Shown one piece after another: positions 16,156 through 25,126 of a stretch of DNA of 64,000 nt. The stretch is from Fluviicola sp. XM-24bin1. GTDB taxonomy: Bacteria > Bacteroidota > Bacteroidia > Flavobacteriales_D > Crocinitomicaceae. Location of the stretch: positions 62,001 to 126,000 of the forward strand of contig QCWI01000005.1 in the NCBI GenBank assembly GCA_003149635.1, given 5' to 3'. A program made the translations under genes and the position numbers. The notes beneath the pieces were generated by a model. The model did no database searches, was not told the origin of the DNA, and saw only the letters and a program-made list of their open reading frames with translations. Within the stretch, counting starts at the first letter, position 1. The number at the start of each line of letters is the position of its first letter.

Positions 16156-19100
16156 ATGTACATCATTTTCGATACGGAAACCACCGGATTACCGCGTGAT
16201 TGGAATGCACCAATAACCGACACGGACAACTGGCCTCGCGTGATTCAGATCGCTTGGCAACTCCACGATGACATGGGAACCATGATCGAGCATCAAGATT
16301 TCTTGATTCGCCCGGATGGATTCGATATTCCGTATGATGCCGAGCAGATTCACGGAATCTCTACCGAATTGGCAAGAGAACAAGGGGAATCGCTGGAAGA
16401 TGTGTTGAAGTTATTCAATGAGGCACTAGGGAAAGCAAAGTTCGTAGTAGGTCAGAACATCCAATTCGATATCAATGTAACAGGATGTGAGTTCGTACGA
16501 ACGGAAATGGACACTCCAATGTTGGAGATGGACATTCTAGACACCTGTACGGAAACTACGGCGAACTTGTGTCAAATTCCCGGAGGTAGAGGAGGAAAGT
16601 TCAAGCTGCCTACTTTAACCGAGCTTCACGAGTACTTGTTCAACGTTCCATTCGCGGAAGCGCACAACGCAACAGCCGATGTGGAGGCAACAACACGCTG
16701 TTTCTTTGAATTGATGCGCCGTGGAGTTTTCCTTCCGGATGAATTGCAGCAGGAGGACAAGTACATTGAAGACTTCAAGGCGTTCAACCCCGCACCGATT
16801 GGTACTTACGGACTGAAGCATCAGAATCTCAAGGAAGAAAGTGCGAAATACAAAGTCGATGTTGCGCCAACCGAGATTTCCGACAAGGATAAAGACGAAG
16901 CGCTTGCGGCTCTAGCTGATTATTCCTACGCGCATTTACACAATCATACGCAGTTTTCCATTCTTCAGTCCACCATTCAGGTGAATGACTTGGTGGCGAA
17001 AGCAGCGGAGTTTAAAATGAAAGCCGTTGCTCTAACGGACACCGGAAACATGATGGCAGCCTTTCATTTCGAAAGAGCGGTGTCCAATCACAACAAAGCC
17101 GTCGCTTCGAAACGTGCCGAGGCGGAAGAAAATGGAGAAACATTTGATGGGCAGGAAATCATGCCGATCATTGGATGCGAATTCAACGTATGTCGCGATT
17201 TACACGATAAAAGCGTCAAGGATAACGGTTATCAAGTAGTATTCCTTGCTAAGAATAAAAACGGGTATCATAACATCATCAAATTAGCGTCAATCGCTTA
17301 TACAGAGGGAATGTACTACGTGCCTCGAATCGATAAGAAGGTGGTAGAGCAGTACAAAGAAGACTTGATGGTGCTCACAGGAAACCTCTACGGTGAAGTA
17401 CCAAGTTTGGTCTTGAATGTCGGTGAAACTCAAGCTGAAGAAGCACTTGTTTGGTGGAAACGGCAATTTGGCGATGATTTATACGTCGAATTAATGCGAC
17501 ACGGGCAGGAAAATGAGGATCGTGTGAACGAAACGTTGATTCGTTTGGCGAATAAGCACGAAGTGAAGTTGATTGCTTCCAACAATACCTATTACATCGA
17601 AAAGGAAGATGCGGAGGCGCACGATGTATTGTTGTGTGTGAAGGACAATGAATTGGTAGCAACTCCGAAAGGAAGAGGTCGTGGATTCCGTTATGGACTG
17701 GACAACGAAGAGTACTACTTCAAGTCGCAGGAAGACATGAAGCACTTGTTTCTAGATGTTCCCGAGGCGATTCAGAGTATTGATGAAGTTATTGCGAAAT
17801 GCGAACATTATGGCTTGGCGCGTGACGTATTATTGCCTGCTTTTGATATTCCAGAGCAATTCCAAGATCCAAAAGATTTGGAAGATGGAGGGAAACGAGG
17901 AGAAAACAACTATCTCCGCCATTTGACCTATGAAGGAGCGAAAAAACGTTACGGTGAAATAACCGACGAAATTCGCGAACGCCTTGACTTCGAATTAGCG
18001 ACGGTGGAAAGAACGGGGTATCCGGGTTATTTCCTTATCGTTCAGGATTTCTGTCAAGCGGCCCGAGATATGGGTGTATCCGTAGGGCCAGGTCGTGGAT
18101 CGGCTGCAGGATCGGCAGTTGCTTACTGTACTGGAATTACGAACGTTGATCCCATTCACTACGATTTGCTATTTGAGCGTTTCTTGAATCCAGATCGTAT
18201 TTCAATGCCCGATATTGATATCGACTTCGACGATGAAGGACGTGGCCGCGTGATTGATTGGGTTATCGATAAATATGGCGCCAATCAGGTAGCTCAAATT
18301 ATTACCTACGGTACAATGGCGGCGAAATCGTCTATACGTGACACAGCGCGTGTTTTGGATCTTCCATTATCCGACGCTGATCGTATTGCCAAGTTGATTC
18401 CAGACATTTCCTTGAGCAAATTGTTCGGGATGTCTGAACCAGAATTACGCGAAAAACTCAAGAACAATCAAGACGATATCAATCGTGCGAATGAACTCCG
18501 AGCGATGGCACAAGGAAATGACCTAAGTGCCAAAGTGATCAACCGAGCGCGCGAATTGGAAGGGTCGGTTCGAAATACAGGTATTCATGCGTGTGGGGTA
18601 ATTATCACACCAGATGATATCACGAAATTCGTTCCAGTAGCCTTGGCAAAAGACTCCGACATGTATTGTACGCAGTACGATAACTCGGTTGCGGAAGATG
18701 CCGGTTTGCTGAAGATGGACTTCCTTGGATTGAAGACTTTGACACTGATCAAACATGCCGTTCGAAATGTGAAAGATCGACACGGAGTAGAGTTGTTTCC
18801 AGATGATTTCCCAATCGATGATGAGAAGACATACGAATTGTTCCAACGTGGTGAAACGGTAGGGATCTTCCAGTATGAATCTGCCGGGATGCAGAAGTAC
18901 ATGCGAGAGTTGAAACCGAAAGTTTTTGCGGATCTCATCGCCATGAACGCCTTGTACCGTCCGGGACCACTGGAATACATTCCTTCGTTTATTCGCCGTG
19001 CGCATGGGGATGAGGAAATCGTATATGACCTTGATGCCTGTGAGGAATACCTGAAAGAAACCTACGGAATTACTGTGTATCAGGAGCAGGTAATGTTGCT

Positions 19101-20517
19101 CTCACAAAAGCTTGCAGGATTCTCGAAAGGTGAGGCCGATACGCTTCGTAAAGCGATGGGTAAGAAGAAGAAGGACGTGTTGGATAAAATGAAGCCGACC
19201 TTCTTGGAGCGAGGAAGTGAAAATGGACACGATACCGAGAAACTAGAAAAAATCTGGAAGGACTGGGAGGCATTTGCATCCTACGCCTTTAACAAGTCCC
19301 ACTCGACGTGTTATGCGTGGATTGCCTATCAGACGGCTTATCTAAAATCCAACTACCCGGCGGAATATATGGCTTCCGTGTTGAGTAACAACATGAACGA
19401 TATTAAACAGGTGTCGTTTTTCATGGAGGAATGCCGACGTATGGGAGTACCAGTTTTGGGGCCGGATATTAACGAATCCAACTATCACTTTACGGTGAAC
19501 AAGGAAGGAGCGATTCGCTTCGGGTTGGGTGCTATCAAAGGATTAGGATCAGCTCCAGTGCAAGCCATAATCGAAGAGAGAACGGAAAACGGCTGGTTTA
19601 GCGATATTTTTGATTTGACGAAGCGTGTCAATCTGCGCATTTGTAACAGAAAAGCTTTTGAAAGTTTGGTGTATGCCGGAGGATTCGATTCCTTCAAGAA
19701 TGTGCATCGTGCTCAATATTTCAAGGAAGATGGAAGTCAGCGCACGTTCCTTGAGAATGTGGTTCGCTTCGGATCTGGATTCCAGGACAGTGAAAATTCA
19801 TCTCAAGCTTCGTTGTTTGGAGAGGATAGTGGAGCAAAACTGCCAGAACCAGTAATTCCTCCAGCAGAAGAGTGGGGGAACATTTACGCGCTCAATAAGG
19901 AGAAGGAGGTAATCGGGATGTTTATTTCCGGGCACCCGCTAGATGATTTCCAATTAGAAATTGATTCCTTCTGTAACGGAAACGTTGGGATGCTGAACAA
20001 CATGGAAGAGCATCGCAATAAGGATTTGCTCATTGCTGGAATCATCTCGGAAGCAGAGCATCGATTTACCAAAAAAGGTGATCCGTTCGGAACATTAATC
20101 GTGGAAGATTACAACGATTCGTACAAGCTTTTCCTCTGGCGAGAGAATTATCTCAAATACAAGCATTTTCTCAATCCAGGGACGTTTGTAGCGCTCAAAG
20201 GTCGAATTGAGATTCCACCGAGACGTTCAGAATTGGAGTTTTCTGTGCATTCCATCGATTTGCTGCAAACACTTCGGGAAACGAAAGCGAACAGCATTCA
20301 GTTGAAGGTATCGACCAAGGCTTTGGATCAAATCATGATCACAGATTTGAACAAACTCTTCATGGAAAATACCGGAAATACACCAGTGAAGTTTATCGTC
20401 TTCGATCCTTTGGATAATGTGGAAGTAGCAATGCCATCCAAAACCATAAAGGTGGGGTTGAACAACGAGTTCGTAAATGGATTAAAAGATTTTGATTTAG
20501 AGTTTAAAATCAAATAG
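16156..20517 (+). CDS. dnaE: DNA polymerase III alpha subunit with fused N-terminal 3'-5' exonuclease
   Basis: A 1453-residue replicative polymerase. Residues 1-190 form a DnaQ-like proofreading exonuclease: FDTETTG (ExoI acids), a central NIQFDINV, and HNATADVEAT (ExoIII). A PHP domain begins near residue 257 (YAHLHNHTQFS). The polymerase palm holds the catalytic acids D686, D688 and D690 in PDIDIDFDD, after the GPGRGSAAGS motif near 645. The tail includes helix-hairpin-helix and OB-fold regions. Fusion of exonuclease and polymerase is usual in Bacteroidota, so a separate DnaQ may not be needed. The 3' end overlaps the opposite gene by 21 bp. Confidence 0.97.
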   Translation: MYIIFDTETTGLPRDWNAPITDTDNWPRVIQIAWQLHDDMGTMIEHQDFLIRPDGFDIPYDAEQIHGISTELAREQGESLEDVLKLFNEALGKAKFVVGQNIQFDINVTGCEFVRTEMDTPMLEMDILDTCTETTANLCQIPGGRGGKFKLPTLTELHEYLFNVPFAEAHNATADVEATTRCFFELMRRGVFLPDELQQEDKYIEDFKAFNPAPIGTYGLKHQNLKEESAKYKVDVAPTEISDKDKDEALAALADYSYAHLHNHTQFSILQSTIQVNDLVAKAAEFKMKAVALTDTGNMMAAFHFERAVSNHNKAVASKRAEAEENGETFDGQEIMPIIGCEFNVCRDLHDKSVKDNGYQVVFLAKNKNGYHNIIKLASIAYTEGMYYVPRIDKKVVEQYKEDLMVLTGNLYGEVPSLVLNVGETQAEEALVWWKRQFGDDLYVELMRHGQENEDRVNETLIRLANKHEVKLIASNNTYYIEKEDAEAHDVLLCVKDNELVATPKGRGRGFRYGLDNEEYYFKSQEDMKHLFLDVPEAIQSIDEVIAKCEHYGLARDVLLPAFDIPEQFQDPKDLEDGGKRGENNYLRHLTYEGAKKRYGEITDEIRERLDFELATVERTGYPGYFLIVQDFCQAARDMGVSVGPGRGSAAGSAVAYCTGITNVDPIHYDLLFERFLNPDRISMPDIDIDFDDEGRGRVIDWVIDKYGANQVAQIITYGTMAAKSSIRDTARVLDLPLSDADRIAKLIPDISLSKLFGMSEPELREKLKNNQDDINRANELRAMAQGNDLSAKVINRARELEGSVRNTGIHACGVIITPDDITKFVPVALAKDSDMYCTQYDNSVAEDAGLLKMDFLGLKTLTLIKHAVRNVKDRHGVELFPDDFPIDDEKTYELFQRGETVGIFQYESAGMQKYMRELKPKVFADLIAMNALYRPGPLEYIPSFIRRAHGDEEIVYDLDACEEYLKETYGITVYQEQVMLLSQKLAGFSKGEADTLRKAMGKKKKDVLDKMKPTFLERGSENGHDTEKLEKIWKDWEAFASYAFNKSHSTCYAWIAYQTAYLKSNYPAEYMASVLSNNMNDIKQVSFFMEECRRMGVPVLGPDINESNYHFTVNKEGAIRFGLGAIKGLGSAPVQAIIEERTENGWFSDIFDLTKRVNLRICNRKAFESLVYAGGFDSFKNVHRAQYFKEDGSQRTFLENVVRFGSGFQDSENSSQASLFGEDSGAKLPEPVIPPAEEWGNIYALNKEKEVIGMFISGHPLDDFQLEIDSFCNGNVGMLNNMEEHRNKDLLIAGIISEAEHRFTKKGDPFGTLIVEDYNDSYKLFLWRENYLKYKHFLNPGTFVALKGRIEIPPRRSELEFSVHSIDLLQTLRETKANSIQLKVSTKALDQIMITDLNKLFMENTGNTPVKFIVFDPLDNVEVAMPSKTIKVGLNNEFVNGLKDFDLEFKIK

Positions 20518-21381
20518 ATCGCGCAATTCGGTCAATTCATGTACCTTTTCAGCATTTCCAGATTGTTGGAATGCGTTAATCAAGTTCGTAAGCATGCGAG
20601 ATAGAATCGCGGAGTTTGAACACGGTTCAAAATATTCACGGATTTCCGATTTGTTCAACGCCTTCAGAAATTCTTTGATTTCCAATTCATCGAAGATGCC
20701 GCCCCGCGCAAATGCATTGATATAGAACAAAGCCCCGTGCTTATTATTGGTGTTAATGAACGGATTGATGTTGTCCTCATCCATGTAAGCCAGCACAAAA
20801 TGATTCGGCAGATTCACACCAAAAATTGGCAAATCCAAGGATTGAGCAACAATAGAATAAATCACACACAAGCTCAGAGGATTCCCTTTCTTCGTTTCTA
20901 GAACTGTGTTAATACACGAATTTAATGGTGAATGAAAGTTCTTCGAGTTTCCTGAAAATCCGTACTTACCGTAGAAAATCTTATTGAAGACGCGTACTTT
21001 TTCATATGCCGTCTGATGCGCATTGATCTCTAACCAAATATCCTTTCGAATTTTCTGCAAGGAGTCTTTCAACGCTGCTTCATCCAAATTTGGATATTGA
21101 TACTGAGCGATAATGAGAGCGCCTTCCAATAAATCCTTGTGCGAAGCGTCAATCCATTCTTTCAATCGATTGCGAGTATTAGAAAATTGGATATCGTGTA
21201 CCAAATCTTCAATGCGGGATTGAAACAATAGTCCATAATCTTCATGCTCCCAAGACGATTCCAGTAAAGGAATTACTTCAGGCCCTTTATCAATGAGTGC
21301 ATCACGCACGTGAGCGTAGATGTTCTCATCAGGATCATCTATCAATCGGACCAAAGCTAAAACGGACGAATTTTCGCTCAT
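20497..21381 (-). CDS. SirB1 / transglutaminase-like family protein
   Basis: A 294-residue cytoplasmic-looking protein. The C-terminal two thirds match the SirB1/transglutaminase-like family: NKIFYGKYGFSGNSKNFHSPLNSC, ETKKGNPLSLCVIYSIVAQSL and LPIFGVNLPNHFVLAYM. These carry the Cys and His expected in the papain-like core. The N-terminal ~90 residues look HEAT-like (DPDENIYAHVRDALIDKGPEVIPLLESSW in part). The family role is not established. It is convergent with dnaE and overlaps its last 21 bp, with no terminator between them. Confidence 0.8.
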   Translation of the reverse strand: MSENSSVLALVRLIDDPDENIYAHVRDALIDKGPEVIPLLESSWEHEDYGLLFQSRIEDLVHDIQFSNTRNRLKEWIDASHKDLLEGALIIAQYQYPNLDEAALKDSLQKIRKDIWLEINAHQTAYEKVRVFNKIFYGKYGFSGNSKNFHSPLNSCINTVLETKKGNPLSLCVIYSIVAQSLDLPIFGVNLPNHFVLAYMDEDNINPFINTNNKHGALFYINAFARGGIFDELEIKEFLKALNKSEIREYFEPCSNSAILSRMLTNLINAFQQSGNAEKVHELTELRDLFDFKL

Positions 21382-21655
21382 ACTTCCAAAGTTACGGCGG
21401 TTTTCTGCTCTTTCCGAATTGAGTTCTCAATACTTTTTCAGTGGCGGATGTTGAAATCGAAAAAAAAAGTTGTTGAAAAGTGAAACCTTTTAGTAAGTCT
21501 AGCGTTCATAATACCACGGATCAATTATTAACAATTACAGGTTAAGAGAAGAGGGGCTCATTTCGATGTGTCCCTTTTTTTATTTTGCTGATAACTAGGT
21601 CATCGAGCTTGCCGAGATGTGGATTTTAGTTATTTTCGTTTCAAAGCAAAGAACT
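21382..21655. other. Spacer between divergent genes
   Basis: 274 bp with no gene. It holds a weak hairpin followed by a T run near 21552-21580 (GAGGGG/CCCTT) and the palindromic repeat at 21601-21619. Confidence 0.4.
21601..21619. repeat. Variant of the CACTGAG..CGAAGTG palindrome
   Basis: CATCGAGCTTGCCGAGATG has the same half-site arrangement as the palindromes in terminators at 829, 26593, 27519, 31994 and 59601, but is not part of a terminator here. Confidence 0.5.
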
Positions 21656-22033
21656 ATGAAATACGCAGCATTGATTTTATTTTGTTTGGGAGTTACAGGA
21701 TTCGCTTCGGCGCAACAGCGACCAGTGCGTCCAGGAACTCAGAAAATGAAGGTAACGACATCCGTAAATACCTCATCAAACACCACTACGAATACGCAGG
21801 TGAACGTCCACCGAGGATTGAACGGAACAGTTCGAACTGCAAGCTGCGGCACATATATCGAAGTGGAAGTAAACGGAGCTATGCAGCGTTTCTTTCCGAC
21901 CAACTTGAATCCGAAAATGCACATCGACGGTTACACAATTTCTTTCGATTACGTGGATGACAACGGTACGAAGTTCCCGGAAGGATGTGAAATCACGAAG
22001 TCGGTTCAATTGAACAACGTTCAGTACCGCTAG
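21656..22033 (+). CDS. Small secreted protein of unknown function
   Basis: A 125-residue protein with a signal peptide (MKYAALILFCLGVTGFASAQ). The ATG at 21656 is preferred over one 13 codons upstream for this reason. After a Thr/Asn-rich linker (TTSVNTSSNTTTNTQVNV) comes a compact domain with two cysteines (RTASCGTYIEVEVNGAMQRFFPTNL, FPEGCEITKSVQL in parts), likely disulfide linked. I recognise no family. It is secreted to the periplasm or outside and stands alone on its strand. Confidence 0.65.
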   Translation: MKYAALILFCLGVTGFASAQQRPVRPGTQKMKVTTSVNTSSNTTTNTQVNVHRGLNGTVRTASCGTYIEVEVNGAMQRFFPTNLNPKMHIDGYTISFDYVDDNGTKFPEGCEITKSVQLNNVQYR

Positions 22034-22057
22034 AGGTTTTCGTTATTGCGACCGAGG

Positions 22058-24316
22058 TCATTGAGGCTCTCGAAATGCCGAGGACGAAGCCAAAGCCTTC
22101 TTCACTTTATCCAATGCCTTTCTATTTGAAGGGGAGTTCAATGCACTTTCTATTTTCAATTTTTCGGCCTGCGTCAAATGCCATGAAAGTGAGATGCGAT
22201 CGTTCTTTTGCTGCATCAAGTTGAACGTGATGGTTTCCACGGGGAAATTCAATGATTTCAAGCCCAGTTGTTCCAATTCCTTCTGATTGTAGCTCTGAAT
22301 TCGCGGGAAATTCTTGTACATGTTCCCAAAAGGAAGCGTGAGTTTATCAATGAAAGATACTTCTTGGAACTTTTCTTCTGCGTACACCTTTCGTGTATCT
22401 CTAATTTCAACAATTAACACACCGGAAGTATTTTCGGCAATCCATTCCGAAAGGGAGTGGAGGAATAACATCGTTGTTTTCGTTCCGTAATTATCGCGAA
22501 TCCCGGCGTCCATTAATTGCGTGGATGGAGAAGTAGGCAGCGTAATCATTGGCATTACAAATGGGAAGGTAGCCGAAGCACGCAAAACTGTACTGAAGCG
22601 CATTTTATCAATGTTCTGTTTGTCCAGAAGTCCTCGAATTTCGATGTTTTCGTACAATCCTGAGAGATGATCGCCTGCATAATGTCCACTAGCAAGAAAG
22701 TGTAAGTCTTGAGAAGAGATCAAAAGTCGTCGGCCATCATTGATAATCGTTGGCGAGAAAATCAATGTTGGGACTTTCCCTTGTTTCTCGTAATTGGTGT
22801 AGTAACCAAGATTGTGATCAAGTATATTGCCCGTATTCTCTAATAACTGCTGTTCGAATGCGTATCCACGGTCTTTTGAGTAGCGCTTGCCGTCGTAATC
22901 AATCTTCTGATAACGAACGAAGATGTCATTAGTCGAAGCCATGAAAGAGAGCTTGTTCAAGATATCGCTCCCGATTTCTCGCTTCATCTCGTGAACATTC
23001 TTTGGTGCCTTTTTGTTTTTCGATCGGCGCAATTGTACTTCACGATAATATGCCGCTCCAACCATACCGCCGGAAGCTCCGGTTATCATCTGTGTATGTG
23101 TCCCGAATTCATTGTTTGAAGCTTCGTCCAGTTTATTCAAGACGAGGGTTGTCCACAAAGCACTTCTCGAGCCTCCGCCAGATGTATTGACAATGACGAG
23201 TTTGGGTTTCTCTTGAGCGGTACGCGCTTTCCAAGCATCCAACATTGCGAGGTAGTTTTCAATGGAAGCTTCGTTCTTGGTCTGATCACCGCAGATTTTC
23301 TTGATGCGCGCTACACTGTATTCCGATAAGTCCGCTTTCTCATAACTCAATCCGTATGCATAGCTCTTGTAATGGAAAAGTTTGGTCGTTTTACTCATAT
23401 AGTTCATGCAGAGCAGAATTCCGACCAGTACAGGGTAGAACCAATTGCGCAGCCAAGCTTGCAAAGCACTGTAAAGCATCAAGATGATCGTCAGAAGCAA
23501 AACAATACTTGTAGCGGCAGGAACTTCCAAGACATCATATTCATTGAAGAATCCAAGACCAAAGAAGATTAAAATGGTGAGGATTTCATACAAAGAGGCA
23601 CTTACACGGTTCTTTGCGAAAATGGAAGCGACCAATTCTTTATCGAAGTGTTTGGAACTCCGGCTGACTTTTAATCGAAGTCGTTTTCCTAGATAAACCG
23701 TTGGATATTCTTTTTGTTTTCGGAAGATATCGTACCATTTGTTGTTCTGATAGGACATCGTTTTGAAAGGTTTGCTCGCACCTCCTTTATATGGGTCGTA
23801 TTTAATCAAGCGGAAGAAAAACATCCATGATAAGGTCAAGAAGATGGTGACTCCAAGTAGAAATCCGAATGCAAACAACAGCGATTCCCCCACGGTGGCG
23901 TATTCCTCGGAATACTGAAAGGAAATCATGTTGATCAGATAGTTCGTGATGAAAATCAATGGAATCAATCCATTATTGATACAGAACTTGAAAAATGGAC
24001 GGTCAATCGTGATTAAAAAAGGGTAGAGGGGCCCAAGTCGGATATAACTATAGGTATTGAATCCCATGATGAATCCTCCCAACGCGAATCCCAATAAGAG
24101 AAATGATTCAAAAGAGATGGAGTTTAGATACTCGGGAGAAAGAAACAAATAGGGAACTCCGAAAAAGGTGCCGAGTGAATCGTTGATAACCGCGAATAAC
24201 ATTCCCCAGATTAATAGCGCCAGGAAATTGTATTTCAAATGAGAGAATACTAATTGAAGAGGGAAGAGCGCTCTTACGAACGTAACCGAACTCCAATTCC
24301 TGTCAAAGATCCTCAT
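22058..24316 (-). CDS. Patatin-like phospholipase with N-terminal membrane domain
   Basis: A 752-residue protein. About 340 N-terminal residues contain several hydrophobic membrane segments. A cytoplasmic or periplasmic patatin-like catalytic domain follows: the oxyanion motif SGGGSR near residue 380, the nucleophile elbow GASGG near 412 and the Asp of the dyad in LMDAGIRDNYG near 601. The family hydrolyses acyl esters of lipids. The last residues (AFREPQ and the stop) are read from a copy of the small palindromic repeat at 22059-22077, which suggests that the original C-terminus was altered. The upstream thioesterase gene is on the same strand, 57 bp away. Confidence 0.8.
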   Translation of the reverse strand: MRIFDRNWSSVTFVRALFPLQLVFSHLKYNFLALLIWGMLFAVINDSLGTFFGVPYLFLSPEYLNSISFESFLLLGFALGGFIMGFNTYSYIRLGPLYPFLITIDRPFFKFCINNGLIPLIFITNYLINMISFQYSEEYATVGESLLFAFGFLLGVTIFLTLSWMFFFRLIKYDPYKGGASKPFKTMSYQNNKWYDIFRKQKEYPTVYLGKRLRLKVSRSSKHFDKELVASIFAKNRVSASLYEILTILIFFGLGFFNEYDVLEVPAATSIVLLLTIILMLYSALQAWLRNWFYPVLVGILLCMNYMSKTTKLFHYKSYAYGLSYEKADLSEYSVARIKKICGDQTKNEASIENYLAMLDAWKARTAQEKPKLVIVNTSGGGSRSALWTTLVLNKLDEASNNEFGTHTQMITGASGGMVGAAYYREVQLRRSKNKKAPKNVHEMKREIGSDILNKLSFMASTNDIFVRYQKIDYDGKRYSKDRGYAFEQQLLENTGNILDHNLGYYTNYEKQGKVPTLIFSPTIINDGRRLLISSQDLHFLASGHYAGDHLSGLYENIEIRGLLDKQNIDKMRFSTVLRASATFPFVMPMITLPTSPSTQLMDAGIRDNYGTKTTMLFLHSLSEWIAENTSGVLIVEIRDTRKVYAEEKFQEVSFIDKLTLPFGNMYKNFPRIQSYNQKELEQLGLKSLNFPVETITFNLMQQKNDRISLSWHLTQAEKLKIESALNSPSNRKALDKVKKALASSSAFREPQ
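22059..22077. repeat. Palindromic repeat at the 3' end of the patatin gene
   Basis: CATTGAGGCTCTCGAAATG is a variant of CACTGAGGTTCTCGAAGTG seen in terminators elsewhere. It overlaps the last codons and the TGA of the patatin-like gene. Confidence 0.6.
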
Positions 24317-24373
24317 ATATATAAGATAACGAAAATTCGGGAGGATTGGATGGTCGTAGAATCAATCATTTGC

Positions 24374-24787
24374 CTATTTCGCGTGTTTTTCGAGCAGTTT
24401 TATGAAATCATCCGGTGGAGCGATAGGTCGCATCGTTTCCTTTGCCACGAACACCAGAGTAGTAGATCCCGTTGAAATGAGCTTTTCATTTACATGAATT
24501 TCGTAATGAAAAATCAAACGAGGGCCTTTCAATTCGCTGACATTTGTCGTAATTTCAAGGGCGTCATCATATAGCGCGGGAGCTTTATAATTTATTTCGA
24601 AGTGAGCAACGGGTAACATAATGCCACGATCTTCCAGACTTTTATAACTCATTCCTAGTCCACGCAACGCTTCCACACGCCCAACTTCAAAATACTGTGC
24701 ATAATTACCATAATAACTATAGCCCATTTGGTCGGTTTCTCCGTAGCGAACTCGAAGGGTTGTTGTATGCTTAAAGTCTGTTTTCAT
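24374..24787 (-). CDS. Acyl-CoA thioesterase, YbgC/4HBT family
   Basis: A 137-residue single hot-dog-fold protein. The N-terminal motif RYGETDQMGYSYYGNYAQYFEVGR is the 4-hydroxybenzoyl-CoA thioesterase pattern, with Asp as the likely catalytic acid. MLPVAHFEINYKAPALYDD follows, as in YbgC-like proteins. It hydrolyses acyl-CoA or acyl-ACP thioesters; the substrate is unknown. It is divergent from dnaA and upstream of the patatin-like gene on the same strand, which suggests a shared lipid context. Confidence 0.88.
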   Translation of the reverse strand: MKTDFKHTTTLRVRYGETDQMGYSYYGNYAQYFEVGRVEALRGLGMSYKSLEDRGIMLPVAHFEINYKAPALYDDALEITTNVSELKGPRLIFHYEIHVNEKLISTGSTTLVFVAKETMRPIAPPDDFIKLLEKHAK

Positions 24788-25126
24788 TGTTTATAACTCT
24801 TGGGGCTAAAAATAATTAGTCTTTTGCTGGCATTGGAGAAATTAAAGCCGTATTTTCATAGTTATTCGTTTTCAGTAGTAAACTAATGCGTTGTAGTGAG
24901 TTGATACGTAATTGATTACCTAATTCTGTGTAAAGTGAATGTTAAGATGCAATGAATTTGTTAAAAAATTTCGAAGTAAAACTTTTTAAAAAATCAACCG
25001 CAAATCGACTTTTTTTTTCACTTTTTTATGTAAATATTTGTCTATCGCAAGGACGAATCAGTCAGTAGCTATTTCTAGTCATTCTGTAGTTTGTTGTTTG
25101 TGGACGAATACAAACCTTTTAACCAT
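24788..25126. other. Divergent spacer upstream of dnaA
   Basis: A 339-bp AT-rich spacer with a stretch of nine T near 25010. I looked for DnaA boxes (TTATnCACA and its complement) and saw no clear cluster, so I do not call an origin here. A near -7 box (AATATTTG, one mismatch) lies near 25033-25040. No gene is seen. Confidence 0.5.

Noticed and set aside
16156-20517. dnaE with exonuclease domain as a novel fusion
   Set aside because: This fusion is standard in Bacteroidota.
24788-25126. oriC upstream of dnaA
   Set aside because: AT-rich, but no clear DnaA boxes were found.
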